Source: an uncultured Lachnospiraceae bacterium (GTDB taxonomy: Bacteria > Bacillota > Clostridia > Lachnospirales > Lachnospiraceae). From it: DNA of 64,000 bases. Below the pieces are notes generated by a model. The model made no database searches. It was not told the DNA's origin and was given only the letters and a program-made list of their open reading frames with translations. The stretch lies in NCBI GenBank assembly GCA_910578115.1, contig CAJTPO010000009.1, positions 32,730 through 96,729 of the forward strand, given 5' to 3'. Each line of letters begins with the position of its first letter. Position 1 is the stretch's first letter. This document shows, one piece after another, positions 24,550 to 33,105 of this stretch. The position numbers and the translations under genes are program-made.

Positions 24550-25839
24550 TTATAAATAATTCCCCAGTACCAGATTACGCAGCTTTCTCGTCAGCGTAAA
24601 CGTCCCGCCGTCCTTCTTCTGCGTTCCCATCAGGATTGTCAGCCTTTCTTCCGGGAAATTTGCGAAATATGCTCCCAGCCAGCCGTCCCAGCCGTACTCT
24701 CCTTTTCCTGCCAGAAAGACTGTCTGTCCCGGATTCTTACAGATCCGCATCAAATTACCATAGCTGAATCCGTCCAGCCCGATCCACTTCTCGAACGCCT
24801 TCTGCTGGTGTTCCATAAGCTCTGCGCCCATCATGTAACGCACTGTGGCCGGCTGCATGACCCGCGTTCCATCCAGTATACCGCCCTGTCTGAGCATTCT
24901 CGCAAAGCGCATATAGTCATCCAGCGTGGAGGCCAGCCCCGCACCGCCGGATTCAAACGCAGGCGGCTTATCCATCCGGTTGCAGATCGCCAGATGGTTG
25001 CCCTCATAGCGGACCAGGGAAGTCCCTTCCGGCCCTTTGACCGTCTCATAAGTTACTGCCAGACGCTCCTGTTTCTCCTTTGGCACCCAGAAAGCCGTGT
25101 CCTTCATGCCAAGCGGCCCGAAAAGCTCTTTCTCCAGAAACTCGCCAAAGCGCATCCCGGAAACCACTTCCACCACCGCACCCAGCACATCCGCCGAAGT
25201 GCCGTACCGCCAGGAACTGCCCGGCTCGAAAGCCAGTGTGCAGCCGGCCAGCGCATCGGCTGCTTCTCTTGTCGTCATGGCTTCCTTCGTGAAAAGCCGT
25301 CTGTCCATCTCCTTGAACACTGCCGCCGTCTGTCGTCCGGCCAACGTCATTTCATCCGGATAAGCAAGCCCGGAAGTCATACGCAGAAGGTCGAATACCC
25401 GCATGGGCTGCAGGACAGGCTTCCTTTGTTCTGCTGCCGTGCCGGCTGTTCCATGCCCGCCGTTCATCGCTCCCTTCTCTTCTGCCGGTGCCTCTTTTCC
25501 CGCTTTCCCGCCGGCTGCCGCGTCCCCTATACTGTTCTCGTTTGCCACATAGAACTGCTCCGCAAAAGCCGGCAGGAAATCCGACACCGGCTGACACAGA
25601 TCCAGCTCTCCCCGCTCCATCAGGATCATCGCCGCCGCGGCCGTGATGGGCTTGCTCTGGGAATAAAGCCGGAAGATCGTATCCCTGCTCATGGGCCGGT
25701 TCCCTTCCCGGTCTGCCATCCCCGCCTGACAGTAGCATACCTCCTGACCGTCCTGTTCCACCAGCAGATTGACGCCTGCCACCTCGCAGTTGTCCACTGC
25801 CTGCTGCATTATGTTCTGTAGTTTTTCCTGTAAAGACAT
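24550..25839 (-). CDS. Cytoplasmic serine hydrolase of the class C beta-lactamase/esterase family
   Basis: A 429-residue protein of the penicillin-binding-protein-like fold. The nucleophile motif is SQSK (SxxK, about residues 61-64). A YGTS motif near residue 215 stands where YxN is expected, and a C-terminal strand near GKGEYGWDG fills the third-motif region. There is no signal peptide, so it is more like EstB-type esterases than secreted beta-lactamases. An inserted linker (about residues 100-140, rich in Ala, Gly, Glu and Lys) breaks the domain. It starts only 16 bases after the HNH gene of the Septu-like pair, so all three are probably one transcript. Confidence 0.85.
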   Translation of the reverse strand: MSLQEKLQNIMQQAVDNCEVAGVNLLVEQDGQEVCYCQAGMADREGNRPMSRDTIFRLYSQSKPITAAAAMILMERGELDLCQPVSDFLPAFAEQFYVANENSIGDAAAGGKAGKEAPAEEKGAMNGGHGTAGTAAEQRKPVLQPMRVFDLLRMTSGLAYPDEMTLAGRQTAAVFKEMDRRLFTKEAMTTREAADALAGCTLAFEPGSSWRYGTSADVLGAVVEVVSGMRFGEFLEKELFGPLGMKDTAFWVPKEKQERLAVTYETVKGPEGTSLVRYEGNHLAICNRMDKPPAFESGGAGLASTLDDYMRFARMLRQGGILDGTRVMQPATVRYMMGAELMEHQQKAFEKWIGLDGFSYGNLMRICKNPGQTVFLAGKGEYGWDGWLGAYFANFPEERLTILMGTQKKDGGTFTLTRKLRNLVLGNYL

Positions 25840-25855
25840 TCTGAATCTTTCCCTC

Positions 25856-26533
25856 TCATTCTATGTAGTCTGGTTCTCTTCTATCCGTCACAGATCGGAT
25901 CAACTCTTCATATAAACTCGGGTAGCTCACATCTTCTTTCAAAATCTGCCATTCATCACAGAATTCTTCTCCGCTCCCAGCCTTCAAATGCGCTTTATAA
26001 TCCTTTAAAAATCGAATGACAATCCTTCTACGCGCCTTAACAAGTTCATCTCTGTTCATTCCAGTATGTAAAATTGTGGTCCTGGCACGCCTGTCGCCCT
26101 CGATTTCTTCATATTCCCCGGTCGTCAGATTTAATCGTATATACTTCTCTATTTCATCTTTTGCCGGATCCAGAATCGGATATTGAAAGTTCCACCTTGC
26201 CCTCTTATAACCGGTATTGCAGATTTCACAACACCAGTGCAGATTTTCCCATTCAAAAGTATACCGGTAAAATTCCGGCAGTGATTTAGGCCTCAAATGT
26301 TCTATTCTACCATATGTGCTGACTCCTATGATCGACTCACAATAGCAACAGTGTCTTGTATACATTCTTTCCAGTGTGTTCTTTATATCTTCCTGCCTGT
26401 AACGATTCTTAAATCTGTCTTCTGCTTTGGCATAAGACCCCTTTGATGCTATTTCATTTAGCAAGTCTTCTGTCCACTGCTCTGCATTATTCTTCAAACT
26501 GTCCGGTTTTCGTGATCGGATTACTCTTCTCAA
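25856..26533 (-). CDS. HNH-type nuclease, PtuB-like (TIGR02646 family)
   Basis: A 225-residue protein with paired zinc-binding cysteines (HCCYCE near residue 55 and CCEICN near 100) and the HNH core RIEHLRPKS between them. This is the layout of the HNH partner in Septu (PtuA/PtuB) phage defence and in ATPase-HNH retron effectors. The start is TTG, with GGAG seven bases upstream, inside the last four bases of the ATPase gene, so translation is coupled. It probably cuts nucleic acid when released or activated by the ATPase. No reverse transcriptase or retron RNA is seen nearby, which favours plain Septu. Confidence 0.85.
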   Translation of the reverse strand: MRRVIRSRKPDSLKNNAEQWTEDLLNEIASKGSYAKAEDRFKNRYRQEDIKNTLERMYTRHCCYCESIIGVSTYGRIEHLRPKSLPEFYRYTFEWENLHWCCEICNTGYKRARWNFQYPILDPAKDEIEKYIRLNLTTGEYEEIEGDRRARTTILHTGMNRDELVKARRRIVIRFLKDYKAHLKAGSGEEFCDEWQILKEDVSYPSLYEELIRSVTDRREPDYIE

Positions 26534-27870
26534 TGTTTTTCTCCAAGTATTTCATCAACTGACATAAATGCTGCTTCTTCAACTGCAATATCATCCTCCG
26601 GTAATATGCTGCTTAGTTCGCCAATCAGATCCTCATACTCTCTTGCGCTTTCTTCATTCATCCTGCGACTGATTTTCATTTTTGCAAGTTCTGTCAGACG
26701 GTTCAATTTGGCAGATGTCTCGGGATCCCGGTTTCCACTCTGCATATATTCCTTTAGAACACTGTCTACCATCCAGCCTTTTACCGTTTTTCCAAGAACA
26801 ATCTCTGAGGGTTTATCCAGAAAAACATCTTCCAGCTGCAGCATGATCAGCTTTTCTTCTTTACAAGACGCAACAATAATAGGGGAATGAGTTGTCACGA
26901 TAAACTGTACATTCGGAAATGTATTTTTCAAAGCATCGACAACTTTCCACTGCCAGTTTGGATGAAGATGCATATCTATCTCGTCGATCAGAACCACGCC
27001 CGGTGTTATGCTGGTAATATCTTCCAGCAGATCCGGATTTAATACTGCCATCCGGTATGCGATATCGAATACCATCCCCAGAAGATTGCGGAACCCTGAA
27101 CTCAACAGACGAATCGGCAATATTCCTTCCTTATTCACATACAGAAGTTCTTCTGTGCGCTTATCGTAATATATATGAATATTCTCATCTTCCTGCATAA
27201 ACTGCATAAACTTCGATACAGTTCTTTTTACGATCTCATACTCCAAAATCGTCTGTTCCTGTTGCCATGAAACCTGCTCCATTCGTCTACACCAGTTGAT
27301 CAGCATTTTATCATTGGCAGCTTCCTCAAGGCAGTCCACATATCCAACAACTCTGGAATACTCATCAGAAAACGGATTCTCCCATTTATCTTTCTTTTGA
27401 TTTGTTACTCTGGAAAAACTTTGATAACTGATCACAGGTAAAATAGCCTTCTGGTCATTTGCCATTCTCTGCGCTTCCCTGCATATATCCCTTGGTTCCA
27501 CCGTAGAACGAGCGCTCTTTATACTCTTCTTCTGCCTGGCAAACTTAAACATACGTAAATCTGCGCAGTCTCTGTCCCCGGTATTTAATTCCAGACATGT
27601 CTCCACGCTGATCGGAGTTCTGTAGACAACATTACTGGAACCTGTTCCTGTCAACTGACTTTCCCGCCGTATCTCCTCCCGGGAAAAATGAATCGTATTA
27701 ACTCCGTCAATCCCTGAAAGGAAACCTCCCAACGCAACTGCAATCGCTTCCAGAACCGATGTCTTTCCCGCTCCGTTATTTCCAATTATAATATTTACCG
27801 ATCTGTCAAAATCAAAATCCGCACTCTTAATGCCCTTAAAATTTTCAATATGAATTTTTGATAAATACAT
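26530..27870 (-). CDS. AAA/SMC-like ATPase, PtuA-like (Septu defence)
   Basis: A 446-residue ATPase of the OLD/RecF type. The N-terminus MYLSKIHIENFKGIK leads to Walker A GNNGAGKTS (residues 30-38). Walker B is VVLIDEIDMHLHPNWQW (about 300), followed by the H-loop VTTHSPIIVAS. It partners the HNH protein encoded next with a 4-base overlap. In Septu the ATPase forms a complex with the nuclease and restrains it until infection. Anti-phage action here is inferred from that pairing, not shown. About 110 AT-rich bases separate its start from the end of the next minus-strand gene. Confidence 0.88.
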   Translation of the reverse strand: MYLSKIHIENFKGIKSADFDFDRSVNIIIGNNGAGKTSVLEAIAVALGGFLSGIDGVNTIHFSREEIRRESQLTGTGSSNVVYRTPISVETCLELNTGDRDCADLRMFKFARQKKSIKSARSTVEPRDICREAQRMANDQKAILPVISYQSFSRVTNQKKDKWENPFSDEYSRVVGYVDCLEEAANDKMLINWCRRMEQVSWQQEQTILEYEIVKRTVSKFMQFMQEDENIHIYYDKRTEELLYVNKEGILPIRLLSSGFRNLLGMVFDIAYRMAVLNPDLLEDITSITPGVVLIDEIDMHLHPNWQWKVVDALKNTFPNVQFIVTTHSPIIVASCKEEKLIMLQLEDVFLDKPSEIVLGKTVKGWMVDSVLKEYMQSGNRDPETSAKLNRLTELAKMKISRRMNEESAREYEDLIGELSSILPEDDIAVEEAAFMSVDEILGEKH

Positions 27871-27980
27871 GGCTGCGTGCTCCCATACTGATTATAGTTT
27901 CATGATGCTGATATTATTATTAATATAGCACATAACTGCTGTTTTTCCCACTTTATTTAAATATGCGTTTATACCATCCG

Positions 27981-29045
27981 CTACTCCTTTGTCAACTCTG
28001 TTTGCTTAGCCTGATCAGCGCCATATACACACGAATTCGACTGATTCCTGCCCGTTCCCCAATACCGCCTCACCTGCTCCTGCGTCAGCCCATCCGCAAA
28101 CTCCTTCTTCAACTGCAGAAAATACTCCAGATCCATCAAGATGCCATACAGCACCGCCCGGTCTTCGAACTCCTCCCGCGTCACAGGCAGGGGGGAATCC
28201 TTCATCTGCCGCAGTACTTCTGTCAGCTTTGCCAGCAGTTCTCTGGCATTGTTGGATTCCCCGAAAGAAACCGCCGTCTCATAGAGCAGTCCCGACACCC
28301 GTTCCGTCTGCGGCAGGAGGAACCGAATGTGGATGATCTTCTTATAAATATCCCGCAAAACGACCGTCTGCTGTTCCCGCATATTCATATACGAGATAAA
28401 ATACTTCGATTCCTGGAAAAAGGTATTTTTCATATAAGCATACGCCTGTTTTGTACCAGCGGCAATATCTTCCTGTAGCTTGTCAAAACAGGCTCCTGTA
28501 TAGTCCGACCGGTCTTCTTTTTCGATATATTCTGCCATCCGCATGAGCACTCTTCGCAGATCTTCCTCCAGCGTATGCTGCATGGCCCGGATCTCCCTGC
28601 CTTTTCCCGGCATATAAAGATTTAAGAGCGTGCCGATCCCGGCGCCGATCAGCAGAAGCAGCGCCTCATTTCCGATCAACGGAAGAGACATGTCCTTCTC
28701 CAGCAGATAATGCGTCGCTAAGACCGCATTGATAGAGACTGCATCCCCCATCCGCATCAATATACAGCCGGCAACAAACAAAAACAGGAATATGCCATAT
28801 GCAAACACATGATATCCGGCAATATGAAATACCGTATAGGCAATCAAAGTCGCCAGCAGGAACGCGAAGATTCTTTTGACAGAGATCGTGATGGTCTCCC
28901 GGGCGGTATCCTGTATCGTCAGAAGTGTTATGATACCGGCAGCGGTGCTGTAACCCAGTCCCAGCACATCGGCCAGAAAAATAGACGCCACACTCCCGAC
29001 AGCGATTTTGATCAGTTTCAACATAGAACGGCCTTTCCTTTTCAT
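27981..29045 (-). CDS. Aromatic acid exporter family membrane protein (ArAE/FUSC type)
   Basis: About 355 residues. The N-terminal ~140 residues contain five or six hydrophobic segments (LKIAVGS-like start, TAAGIITLLTIQDT, MRMGDAVSINAVLATH) typical of the ArAE_1/FUSC membrane domain. The rest is a long soluble, mostly helical region. Family members are thought to export aromatic acids or related organic anions, but most are untested. The ATG at 29045 lies three bases past the stop of the DUF554 gene, so the two are an operon. An ATG 21 bases further in is an alternative. Confidence 0.82.
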   Translation of the reverse strand: MKRKGRSMLKLIKIAVGSVASIFLADVLGLGYSTAAGIITLLTIQDTARETITISVKRIFAFLLATLIAYTVFHIAGYHVFAYGIFLFLFVAGCILMRMGDAVSINAVLATHYLLEKDMSLPLIGNEALLLLIGAGIGTLLNLYMPGKGREIRAMQHTLEEDLRRVLMRMAEYIEKEDRSDYTGACFDKLQEDIAAGTKQAYAYMKNTFFQESKYFISYMNMREQQTVVLRDIYKKIIHIRFLLPQTERVSGLLYETAVSFGESNNARELLAKLTEVLRQMKDSPLPVTREEFEDRAVLYGILMDLEYFLQLKKEFADGLTQEQVRRYWGTGRNQSNSCVYGADQAKQTELTKE

Positions 29046-29047
29046 TC

Positions 29048-29890
29048 TCACCCCATAAGCGGCATAAAATAAGTTGTCCACAAATAACTTGCCGGCATTG
29101 CCAGCGCCATAGCCGGAATCATATCGGCCACCGGAAATTCCTTTACCTTAATCATGCGAAACCCTGTCGCCAACAGAAGAATGCCTCCGCTGGCCTTGAA
29201 GTCGTTAATCATAGCCGGCGTGCACAGCGGATAGATTGCCCCCGCCAGCAGATAAAGCGCCATGAAAATAAGAAACTGCGGCACAGCGATCAGTGAAACG
29301 ACAATTCCCAGCGTACAGGCAAAAATAAGCGCCGTGGCAAAATCCAGAATCGATTTCGCCAGTAAGATAGAATGGTCCCCCGTCATACCCGCCACGATGG
29401 AGCCATAGATGCCGGTTCCGCTGGCGCAGAAGAGCACCAGCGCCGTCACAAGTACTGCACTGTTGTTTGCTGTGCCTGCTGTATCTGTTTGGCCCACTGT
29501 ATCTGTGCTGTTCGCCGAATTCTTTTTGCCTACTGCATCTGTCTGGTCTGCTGCATTTATTTTGCCCGCCGGTTCCTGCTGTTCTTTCCCCACTCTCTGC
29601 AGCCCGGAAAGCGCACGGCCAATTCCCTTCTGCATCATCAGCCCGGCCCTGTCGATCCGCCGTCCCAAATGCATGGCCAGCCCGATCGAAGTTCCCACGA
29701 TGACCGAAAAAACCACCGCCGGCATATTTTCCATCAATACGATCGAACTGATGCCCATCGCCATGGCACAGGCCCCGAATACCGTATTCAGATTTTCCTT
29801 AAAAGACCCGCTGATCTTATCCCCCGCCAGCGCGCCCACGATTCCTCCAATAGCTACTACCAGCGCATTTGTAATGACTCCGATTGGCAT
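29048..29890 (-). CDS. DUF554 family membrane protein
   Basis: A 280-residue membrane protein with about seven hydrophobic segments (N-terminal GVITNALVVAIGGIVGALAG). DUF554 proteins such as YdfK of Bacillus have no firmly known function; a transporter is usual speculation. The interesting part is a hydrophilic insert at about residues 108-145, rich in Ala, Asp, Asn, Thr and Gly and made of degenerate repeats of the type ADQTDAVGKKNSAN. It sits between membrane segments and looks like a recent expansion. The downstream ArAE gene follows after three bases. Confidence 0.82.
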   Translation of the reverse strand: MPIGVITNALVVAIGGIVGALAGDKISGSFKENLNTVFGACAMAMGISSIVLMENMPAVVFSVIVGTSIGLAMHLGRRIDRAGLMMQKGIGRALSGLQRVGKEQQEPAGKINAADQTDAVGKKNSANSTDTVGQTDTAGTANNSAVLVTALVLFCASGTGIYGSIVAGMTGDHSILLAKSILDFATALIFACTLGIVVSLIAVPQFLIFMALYLLAGAIYPLCTPAMINDFKASGGILLLATGFRMIKVKEFPVADMIPAMALAMPASYLWTTYFMPLMG

Positions 29891-29938
29891 ACCGCACGCT
29901 CCTCCATGGTTATATCCTGTTCAAATCTCTCACCCGTA

Positions 29939-30763
29939 TTATTCACAACTTTCATCCGCAAACAAATATCTGTATTTCCTCTTCTGATCCATCAGGATCG
30001 TCCCCACCCGCCGCTTACTTTCGGCGGGATAATACTTCTCTTCCGCCAGCATACTCTCCACAACTTTCCGGTCAAATGAAAACTGTATATGCTGCCCATA
30101 CAACCTCTCTACAACATCCAGCTGTTCATCAAAATCCTGGCAGATCGTTTTCGCCCTTACTTCCTTCATCAAGCTGATCGTATCTCCTGCCAGCGGATAA
30201 TCCATCGTTGTATCAGCCAATAACGCCGCTCCATGATCAAAGATCGGACAGTAGTGGTAATGCCCCACATCATCCAGCAGAACCGCAATATTATGTGTAT
30301 GCCTGTCCTCATTCAAAAAAACCGCGTCGATTGTCAGCAGCTTACTCAAATACACTCCAAATGCTTCCAGCCCGGTCATTCTGATCGTCCCTTCTACCAG
30401 AAACCGCACACGCTCCTCATATTCCCTGATCGTGTAAATTCTTCTGTTCAGGCTCTCACCATACACACTCTGAAACAGCCTCTCCAATGTAATCAGCTTC
30501 CATCCTTTCGGCAGAAAATTCCTGCTTTTGCAGCCCAGATACCGATTATGCCCATAGACGATCTCTTCCGTCTGATAAGATACATATTCCTCCCCACCCA
30601 GGCTGCTGTATGCAAAAAGTCCGGATATGACATACTCGGCCAGACCCTCATATCCGGTATAGTCAGCCTTATACCAGATTCCCTGTTCCTCCCATTTCAA
30701 CTGATTCCCCTTGGAGGACTTCCTGCTTTCCATCTCCTTATGCTGTCCAAAAAGCTCAACCAT
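29939..30763 (-). CDS. HipA-like (HipT-like) serine/threonine kinase domain protein
   Basis: About 274 residues. Kinase motifs of the HipA C-terminal type are visible: LNEDRHTHNIAV near residue 150 (catalytic Asp153, Asn158) and IFDHGAAL near 175 (metal-binding Asp176). The N-terminal subdomain that full-length HipA carries is missing, as in the short HipT kinases. GAGG six bases before the ATG at 30763 sets the start. A helix-turn-helix protein whose C-terminal half resembles the missing subdomain is encoded 46 bases upstream. A toxin role by phosphorylating a translation factor is inferred from HipA/HipT, not shown. Confidence 0.78.
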   Translation of the reverse strand: MVELFGQHKEMESRKSSKGNQLKWEEQGIWYKADYTGYEGLAEYVISGLFAYSSLGGEEYVSYQTEEIVYGHNRYLGCKSRNFLPKGWKLITLERLFQSVYGESLNRRIYTIREYEERVRFLVEGTIRMTGLEAFGVYLSKLLTIDAVFLNEDRHTHNIAVLLDDVGHYHYCPIFDHGAALLADTTMDYPLAGDTISLMKEVRAKTICQDFDEQLDVVERLYGQHIQFSFDRKVVESMLAEEKYYPAESKRRVGTILMDQKRKYRYLFADESCE

Positions 30764-30809
30764 AGCATACCTCAATCAATTTCGTATATATTTACCTGCT
30801 TCTTTCCCG

Positions 30810-31352
30810 TCATCTCTCAATCCGAATCCAGAAATCATCCTCCGCCATTCTCCCCTGCGTCTTCTCGATGATCAGCAGCGGTTCATAAAAAGGCAGATCA
30901 AGTTCCCTCAGCGTCAGCTTCATCTTATCCCTGCTCCTCGGAAAGCATCTGGATTCCAGAAACGCCTCATATGCCTCGAAATCCGGATTTTCCTCTTTCC
31001 CAAAGGCTCTTGCAATATAATCCTTTGTATAATTGTGCACTTTCACTTTCCTGGACCGCTCATCTACGTCAATGATCGTACACACCCTGCTGCCTTCCAT
31101 ATACCAGAGTCTTAAAGGATACTTTTTATCCGGAACCGTCAATTCCTCTTTCATCTGCGGATATTCCCATAGAAGCTTCACCAGTGCGGCGATCGGCCCG
31201 CCGATCTCCCCCTCTCCCGTCTCCCATCTCTCTATGGTCTTCTTCGACACGTTGGCCAGCCGGGCAAACTCAGCCCGGGTGAGTCCCAACTTCCTGCGTA
31301 TGGTTCTGATCTCTTCTGCCGTTATCTTGTCCGGAACCGCAAACCTAACCAT
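30810..31352 (-). CDS. XRE-type helix-turn-helix protein fused to a HipS-like domain (candidate antitoxin)
   Basis: A 180-residue protein. Residues ~10-65 form an XRE/HipB-like helix-turn-helix (ITAEEIRTIRRKLGLTRAEF, VSKKTIERWETGEG). Residues ~85-180 include FEAYEAFLESRCFPRSRD, YEPLLIIEKTQGR and DDFWIRIE, a pattern like the N-terminal subdomain of HipA, which in HipBST exists as the separate antitoxin HipS. It would thus combine the DNA-binding repressor and the toxin-neutralising part in one chain. AAGGAG precedes the ATG. The HipS assignment is my reading of the pattern and needs structural support. Confidence 0.75.
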   Translation of the reverse strand: MVRFAVPDKITAEEIRTIRRKLGLTRAEFARLANVSKKTIERWETGEGEIGGPIAALVKLLWEYPQMKEELTVPDKKYPLRLWYMEGSRVCTIIDVDERSRKVKVHNYTKDYIARAFGKEENPDFEAYEAFLESRCFPRSRDKMKLTLRELDLPFYEPLLIIEKTQGRMAEDDFWIRIER

Positions 31353-31667
31353 CTATGATCTCCTTATTTATCCCGCTGCCTGTCCTGCCGGTCTTTCGGT
31401 TAATTTTTATTTCTATTATTATATCCTTAAAACAGAGACGCTTCAATTCTTATTATGAAAGTCTCTGACTTTCACAGCATGGATGGCCATGCGGCCTGCC
31501 AGGCGACAGGTTGGGTATGATGGGGTTTACTATAATTGCCGGCAGGACAATAACCAGACACTGTACTTTTCCCTGACTCAGGAACTGTCACTAAGGATTG
31601 AAATGTATCAAAAATACAGATAAAATAGAAAGGAAAAATTATTACGGAGATTACAGGAGAATACATC
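31353..31667. other. Intergenic region between the HipBS-like gene and the LacI gene
   Basis: This stretch of 315 bases separates divergent genes. It holds a short hairpin (GAAAGT with ACTTTC near 31458-31474) and a plus-strand promoter candidate at 31598. A small coding sequence is not evident. The AT-rich segment at 31360-31440 should contain the minus-strand promoter of the HTH gene. Confidence 0.4.
31598..31626 (+). promoter_or_regulatory. Promoter candidate for the LacI-family gene
   Basis: TTGAAA and TAAAAT are separated by 17 bases, about 40 bases before the LacI start codon. Confidence 0.45.
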
Positions 31668-32651
31668 ATGGCAAGCATCAGAGAGATCGCACAGCGCGCC
31701 CAGGTAGCGCCCGGAACAGTATCGAGAGCCTTAAACGGCAAGGGATATATCTCAAAAGAGACCCGCGAAAAGATTGAAAAGGCATTAACGGAACTGGAAT
31801 ATGTGCCCAACGAGCTGGCACGAAATCTGTACCGAAACCGGAGTAATATGATCGGCGCGATCCTGCCGGATATTGAACATCCCTTTTTCATCGGTATCAT
31901 CAAGAAACTGGTGACGGAAATGAAAAAATACGGCTACAGCGTCGTTCTTTGGCCAACGGAATATCATACGGAAACCGAACAGGAATATTTAGACCAGCTA
32001 AAGTGCAATGTGGTGGACGGCGTCGTCAACTTCGTTCCCATGCTCCCGGATGAAGTCTATCAAAAACTGCAGCGCCCGATGGTCATGTTTGACCGGATCG
32101 TCGAAGGCATTATCCATATTCCGATTGATCAGGAAAAATCAGGCCTGATCGCCGCCCAAAAGCTGTATGCGGACGGCTGCAGACACGTATTGACTGCCGT
32201 CGGCGAAAAATCCGAAGCGATTCCTTCCCTGCACCGCCATACTGTTTTTACGGCCGAAATGGAACGGCTTGGCGGACAGGTCGATATCATCTCCGCGGAA
32301 TGGAAAGATTTTCACTTTTCCAGTTATCTGAAACTGGCGGAGGAAGCTCTGGTGCATTATCCGAAAGCAGACGGTATCTATGCAGCGGATATTCTCGGGA
32401 ATGCCTTCTTAAAGACACTGCTGCGGAAGGGAATCTCCGTACCGGACAACTTCGAGATCATTTCAACGGACGGCACCTCTGACACTGACAATGCGGCCTT
32501 CTGCCTGTCCGCAGTCGTTCAGCCTGCCGAAGAAATCGCCCGATGGACTGCCCGGTCACTGACCGCACAGATCTCCGGCGGACAATCTCCCTCCGAAGAA
32601 ACCATCGACGTATATCTGTTTGAAGGAGATACCACCAGAATCCTCTGTTAG
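31668..32651 (+). CDS. LacI-family regulator of the alpha-glucoside uptake operon
   Basis: A 327-residue regulator with the N-terminal LacI helix-turn-helix (ASIREIAQRAQVAPGTVSRA) and hinge, followed by a sugar-binding domain (MIGAILPDIEHPFF start, NFEIISTDGTSDTD near residue 265). CAGGAG lies eight bases before the ATG. It is encoded directly upstream of, and in the same direction as, the importer and GH13 genes. A promoter with two palindromic operators lies in the gap after it. It most likely represses that promoter until a maltose- or isomaltose-like inducer is present. Confidence 0.93.
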   Translation: MASIREIAQRAQVAPGTVSRALNGKGYISKETREKIEKALTELEYVPNELARNLYRNRSNMIGAILPDIEHPFFIGIIKKLVTEMKKYGYSVVLWPTEYHTETEQEYLDQLKCNVVDGVVNFVPMLPDEVYQKLQRPMVMFDRIVEGIIHIPIDQEKSGLIAAQKLYADGCRHVLTAVGEKSEAIPSLHRHTVFTAEMERLGGQVDIISAEWKDFHFSSYLKLAEEALVHYPKADGIYAADILGNAFLKTLLRKGISVPDNFEIISTDGTSDTDNAAFCLSAVVQPAEEIARWTARSLTAQISGGQSPSEETIDVYLFEGDTTRILC

Positions 32652-32741
32652 TGGTCGCCCATACGCGGATTTAAAATATTATAAATTATGCACAAATTCA
32701 ATTATCTCAAACTATCTATAATGACGAAAATTATTTTTCTG

Positions 32742-32770
32742 TTGACAAACTCTGCCTATGGTTTTATAGT
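32742..32770 (+). promoter_or_regulatory. Consensus sigma-A promoter of the importer/GH13 operon
   Basis: A perfect -35 (TTGACA, 32742-32747) and a TATAGT -10 (32765-32770) are 17 bases apart. The transcript would carry a leader of about 330 bases that includes both operator palindromes and the 5' palindrome element. Confidence 0.75.
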
Positions 32771-32777
32771 GAAATCG

Positions 32778-32801
32778 TGATGTGAAACGGGTTTTATATT
32801 A
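32778..32801 (+). promoter_or_regulatory. Degenerate LacI-type operator next to the transcription start
   Basis: This 24-base site shares the right half GGTTTTATAT and part of the left half with the perfect palindrome at 32878-32901. It lies right after the -10 box, where a bound repressor would block initiation. Its centre is exactly 100 bases from the centre of the perfect copy. Confidence 0.5.
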
Positions 32802-32877
32802 ATCGCATTTTGATAATGCGTCGGATTGACACTCCGGTCAGTAAATGCACCGAAGTAAGATCCGCATTATTTTTGCC

Positions 32878-32901
32878 CTATATAAAACCGGTTTTATATA
32901 G
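32878..32901 (+). promoter_or_regulatory. Perfect 24-base palindromic operator
   Basis: CTATATAAAACC is followed immediately by its exact reverse complement GGTTTTATATAG, with the central CpG usual for LacI-family operators. It is in the transcribed leader, about 110 bases after the promoter, so it may act as a roadblock or pair with the upstream site. Confidence 0.7.
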
Positions 32902-33006
32902 ACAGAATGTAACGTAAAACTGTAACTGCAGAACTGTTCATTTCCTATACTGGCATTGCTTCTGCAGCTGCACACCCAGTACACAGCTACTGAGAAGGAG
33001 GAACAT

Positions 33007-33068
33007 GATTGAAAATTAAAATTTTCAATCGCGAGATTTGTGTCTGCGCGTTGCTTGCCACAAACTCG
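33007..33068 (+). repeat. Leader element: 24-base palindrome plus second hairpin
   Basis: GATTGAAAATT, two A's and AATTTTCAATC form a perfect palindrome (33007-33030). A second stem follows (CGAGATTTGTG with CACAAACTCG, one bulge, 33032-33068). The same architecture recurs upstream of the permease gene at 41437. Both lie just before a Shine-Dalgarno of the form ATGGAG. A strong GGAGG and the four-codon frame MIEN precede this copy. Confidence 0.6.
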
Positions 33069-33105
33069 TTTAGGCGCAAAAAGCAGCGCAGAAATGGAGA
33101 AAACT

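Noticed and set aside
25856..27870. Retron-type defence locus
   Set aside because: The ATPase-HNH pair can belong to retrons, but no reverse transcriptase gene or retron RNA was seen nearby.
33004..33018. Four-codon leader peptide (MIEN) behind a strong ribosome-binding site
   Set aside because: Too short to support as a gene; the palindrome overlapping it is the clearer signal.
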